Positions 61,801 to 64,000 of a DNA stretch of 64,000 bases are shown here, piece after piece. Made by a program: the position numbers and the translations under genes. The notes under the pieces were generated by a model. The model worked only from the letters and a program-made list of their open reading frames with translations. It ran no database searches and was not told where the DNA came from. The DNA is from a virus. The stretch lies in IMG/VR virus record IMGVR_UViG_3300022562_001814, positions 62,001 to 126,000 of that record. One strand, given 5' to 3'. Every line of letters starts with the position of its first letter. Position 1 is the stretch's first letter.

Positions 61801-64000
61801 GAAAGATATCGAGATGCTATTACAGCTGCTATGCATTCTTTTTCAAAAGGACCCACTGTTGCTGCGATAGAAAATATCGGATCTATTATATCTCATTTAC
61901 CAGCAGAAGTAAACGAATCGGTATTTGAAAATTGGTCGCTGGGCGAAAGTTTACTAAATCCACGCAAATTTAATTTAACAGGTAATTTTGATTTAGAAGT
62001 AACAAAATATAATGAAGGTATACTTATTGATCAAAAAGATCAGTCTATTAGTTTACCAGCCATATCTAATTTAAAATTGGATGAAGGTACGTTTGAAACG
62101 TGGATTAGGCCGCACTGGGACGGATTAGATAATCTTGCAGAATTAAAAATTGTTCCACTAAAGGACGGGTATTTAATATCTGAATTGGAAATTTTTATTG
62201 GAGCATTAGAATATCATCCAACTTATGAAACCGATTTAGATACTGGAGAACAATTCTTTACGTTAGATAAATTCAAGCAGGTCGGAGGTATCCCGAATAA
62301 AAATAAAGATGGTGTATATTTTTATTATGATCGAGATCCAGTTGGTAATTTCAATAGATGGTTTGTTGAAATTATAGACGGATATGCTAATGACGGATAT
62401 GTTATAGATGGTTATGTAAGTAAAAAATATAGTTTAACACTACATACTAATGGTAGGTTTTATGATATTAAATCAACTACAGACCTTCAACCAAGTACGA
62501 CCAAAATTACAAGTGGTACCAACAAATTATCTTTTGTAGTTAATTCTGTATTTCCTAATGAAGGAATTACTTTTGTGGCTGATTTGCCGCATTATATAAT
62601 AGATTATGCGGAAGAAGAAAATAAAAATAGATTTTCTATTTTTAAAGATGAGTCTGGTTATTTAAATTTTAAAATTTTTGATAAATTTAAAACTAGTTAT
62701 ACTATAAGTGCCAATGTATCTGATTGGATACATGATGAATTACATCATGTGGCGGCTTCTTGGAAACTGAATACAAAAATGGGTAGAGATGAATTGCATC
62801 TATTTATAGATGGGTTCGAGGTTCCAAATATTATAAGATATGGAGATCGTATTAAGCCATATTTACATGAAAAATTTAGAACAATTAATCCAGAAGAAGT
62901 TGTTGGAGCTATTACTAGTAATATTGTTTCATCTAATGATTTAACAACTATAGTTGGTTCCACACAAGTTATATCTTCTCTTAATTTCAGCGCGTACGGT
63001 ATCGTTATTGGGGATATTATTTATATAGAAGAGCCAGGATTTGATGAAAATGGATATTTAATTACTTTCGTAAATGGTAATACTTTAACTTTAGATACGG
63101 TTATGCCAGTAACTATTACTGATGGGACATTTTCCGTTAATAAAACCGCATTTGATGTATCTACTGAAATAGATGTATTTCCGAATTTCACGGTTTCTTT
63201 ACTACATTCATTTTTTAATTATAATGATTTAGAAACTGTAATTGGATCTAATATAGTAACTAGTTCTACAGTTGACTTTGTAGCAAATAATGTTGTTCCT
63301 GGAGATTTAATTCGTATTAATGATTCATCATTTGAAAAACATTATATAATTTTAGATGTAAACCCAAATTCATTAATTTTAAATGATGATATGCCGAACA
63401 GTTTGTCCGGGTTGTCATATAATATTTATCATAATGAAGAAGAAGAAATTCCCGGATTGCGTGCCCTTTATCCTTCATATGAGTTATCTAAATCCACTGA
63501 TGGATATTTTACAAATATACTTACTATTAGAAATGATGCACTTATAGATGATTTGGTACTAATTAGAACCTTGGGAATCAACCATAGAAAAGTAAAAAGA
63601 CGTTATTATGTTTGGGGTAATCAAAGCAATATTCTTAAAACAAAATTACCAACTCCAATTTCACTAGATGAAGTAAAAATTAATAAAATATTAATACCCA
63701 CAACATTTATTGGTCCGAGTAATTCTACTTTAATGGGTGGAATATTTACTTCTAATAATATTTTATCTGATTTAACTTCTAATGGTGTAAGCGGAAGGAC
63801 TTTATCAGTATCAATTCAGGGAGATAATATTGATTTTACCACCTCAACGACTGTTGATATAAATGGTGTTGTTGTTGATACTGCAGGAGTCCCTTCTGTT
63901 ATTACAGAAACGCTTACGTTTACGGAACGTGGGATACAAGATACATTAAATTTATTTGCTCAAGTCAATTATGTAATCGTGACTTGTAAGCCAATTAAAA
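58894..64000 (+). CDS. Giant LamG-containing baseplate/fibre protein, partial
   Basis: The frame from ATG 58894 is open to the window end, at least 1702 residues with no stop. The first part (about 100-160) has helical LYDIRQAKNDNYLSITITDE and RGETPFDHLNEEGAYEI. A long series of beta-rich units follows. At about residues 1062-1312 lies a concanavalin-like/LamG domain (DEGTFETWIRPHWDGLDN at the start; LHHVAASWKLN and LHLFIDGFEVPNII near its end), interrupted by an insertion. LamG domains bind sugars or proteins. DGY occurs seven times, including YDGYDGY and three within 15 residues. It is likely a baseplate-attached fibre or the protein after gpJ. Confidence 0.75.
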   Translation, partial: MTNNLRALSINVVNSVSVKVLFTDSLITTINADNITIVSQTPGVPSPQVLKVRVLDNILEITTQPLTSLAGYFITFASTDTTLFKSLNGTSILFEDGIANKLFFLGPVESTNPVKEYFLNYLSENVYNTDSGTILHDYLNILSTLFVKALYDIRQAKNDNYLSITITDERKTRGETPFDHLNEEGAYEIIRVGKTATNAISSLNLSIDEFNTDPISLLQADFSESLTINSIDSEGIFNINSFILNLSKNFVIKLESVTFTYSNGHLPYSYDISTYGYQILDQKYDSAYAFKYLLLENNQIKLSDKILEDPNFSSEEIFQVQVSYKYKDTGRVIDFDTVEVHSVDSSGREVLPPLLNVFNLKHAPVVTSGNKIGTIGDVSFVDQNTLPILNQQHPAFTTELKFRLDFLPSSIGEYSIDYETGTVYVFGESSANDGTGATPPLAIYNYRQVFKEDIDWVVDTSTSDLVALTAGSLIGNEADIIFNFEQVLAQDIDYKAQIHIEVLDERIDNNLLALNVLSVQNPPITNVFRVYNETTGEIYPVSRWNDSKVFFTYNNPPNIEEFLGERASFEEVNNEIMFVNTVLDTVVPTIKIFKIILNNNNIIAQSEDCIGASFNTSVSLSNNEIFTTELYFDGLQSETLNLSRLTTVGYYFIDYQNGIVYLTVSSDQDFNIGTISYKRGYIATNYPHITSVEDIYYRITTLSAKNKTFEYTDFDDGFILPKSFDLADEQILSQDTNVSYIVSSNKIGALVDSEFVHTVTDDILFIRSIYEIEDLLNNISPLNFTEAASFTNRSITITPIEKQEYHTVEYDGYDGYHLYLNTGLQYLSSNITLDVQVVRLTDQADLWGGIGTVVLGNLVKLILPGINSPAIGDSVLVTYSYTINDLSHVVVDYNKGEYYIDYTALTDEIIVSYEYGANALDFRESSALNAGDTYYVSYKVGALRDALLKNFGSLIDIDILNVFDVTFSRERYRDAITAAMHSFSKGPTVAAIENIGSIISHLPAEVNESVFENWSLGESLLNPRKFNLTGNFDLEVTKYNEGILIDQKDQSISLPAISNLKLDEGTFETWIRPHWDGLDNLAELKIVPLKDGYLISELEIFIGALEYHPTYETDLDTGEQFFTLDKFKQVGGIPNKNKDGVYFYYDRDPVGNFNRWFVEIIDGYANDGYVIDGYVSKKYSLTLHTNGRFYDIKSTTDLQPSTTKITSGTNKLSFVVNSVFPNEGITFVADLPHYIIDYAEEENKNRFSIFKDESGYLNFKIFDKFKTSYTISANVSDWIHDELHHVAASWKLNTKMGRDELHLFIDGFEVPNIIRYGDRIKPYLHEKFRTINPEEVVGAITSNIVSSNDLTTIVGSTQVISSLNFSAYGIVIGDIIYIEEPGFDENGYLITFVNGNTLTLDTVMPVTITDGTFSVNKTAFDVSTEIDVFPNFTVSLLHSFFNYNDLETVIGSNIVTSSTVDFVANNVVPGDLIRINDSSFEKHYIILDVNPNSLILNDDMPNSLSGLSYNIYHNEEEEIPGLRALYPSYELSKSTDGYFTNILTIRNDALIDDLVLIRTLGINHRKVKRRYYVWGNQSNILKTKLPTPISLDEVKINKILIPTTFIGPSNSTLMGGIFTSNNILSDLTSNGVSGRTLSVSIQGDNIDFTTSTTVDINGVVVDTAGVPSVITETLTFTERGIQDTLNLFAQVNYVIVTCKPIK

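Noticed and set aside
15000-64000. CRISPR arrays, tRNA genes and insertion sequences
   Set aside because: No regularly spaced direct repeats, cloverleaf-like sequences or transposase motifs were recognised by eye. A tRNA search tool could overturn this for tRNAs.

Overview
The window is part of the virion-gene region of a strongly AT-rich, contractile-tailed (myovirus) bacteriophage, probably one with a large genome. Diagnostic genes are a major capsid protein, tail sheath, tail tube, a frameshifting tail-assembly chaperone, tape measure, baseplate hub, spike, gp25-like and J-like wedge proteins, and very large fibre genes. Most genes have Shine-Dalgarno sequences of the AAGGA/AGAGG type, so the host is a bacterium with ordinary initiation. 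The sequence does not identify the host. Stop codons are overwhelmingly TAA.

Layout: 1-1.5 kb carries a partial acidic ORF, the major capsid gene and a strong terminator. 1.5-2.9 kb holds a decayed LAGLIDADG endonuclease and small unknown genes. 2.9-4.3 kb is a minus-strand pair, an orphan beta-class adenine methyltransferase and an RNase HII. 4.4-14.6 kb (plus strand) contains unknown and virion proteins, including a repeat-rich protein split by an apparent frameshift, a predicted lipoprotein followed by strong hairpins, and a cold-shock protein. 14.6-17.0 kb is a minus-strand cassette of four genes, with an XhlA-like membrane protein last. 17.0-33.2 kb contains neck or adaptor proteins, a zincin-like protein, beta-helix and glycine-rich fibre proteins, a holin-like membrane protein and a probable tail terminator. 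33.3-43.7 kb holds sheath, tube, chaperone, tape measure and a tube-initiator-like gene, repeatedly interrupted by homing endonucleases. 43.7-64 kb is the baseplate, ending in a giant LamG-containing protein cut by the window edge.

The tail genes follow the usual assembly order (terminator, sheath, tube, chaperone, tape measure, hub, spike, wedge). Seven homing-endonuclease genes or remnants (two LAGLIDADG, two GIY-YIG, three HNH) sit beside conserved virion genes. The most notable signals are: a -1 frameshift site in the tail chaperone with an A-AAA-AAA slippery heptamer and an upstream internal SD; a hairpin covering that gene's SD; a large excess of the tripeptide Asp-Gly-Tyr in neck, sheath and fibre proteins; a phage-encoded lipoprotein; a minus-strand RNase HII/methyltransferase pair; and tandem translationally coupled beta-helix modules.

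No CRISPR array, rRNA, tRNA or insertion sequence was recognised. Terminase, portal and replication genes are not in the window.
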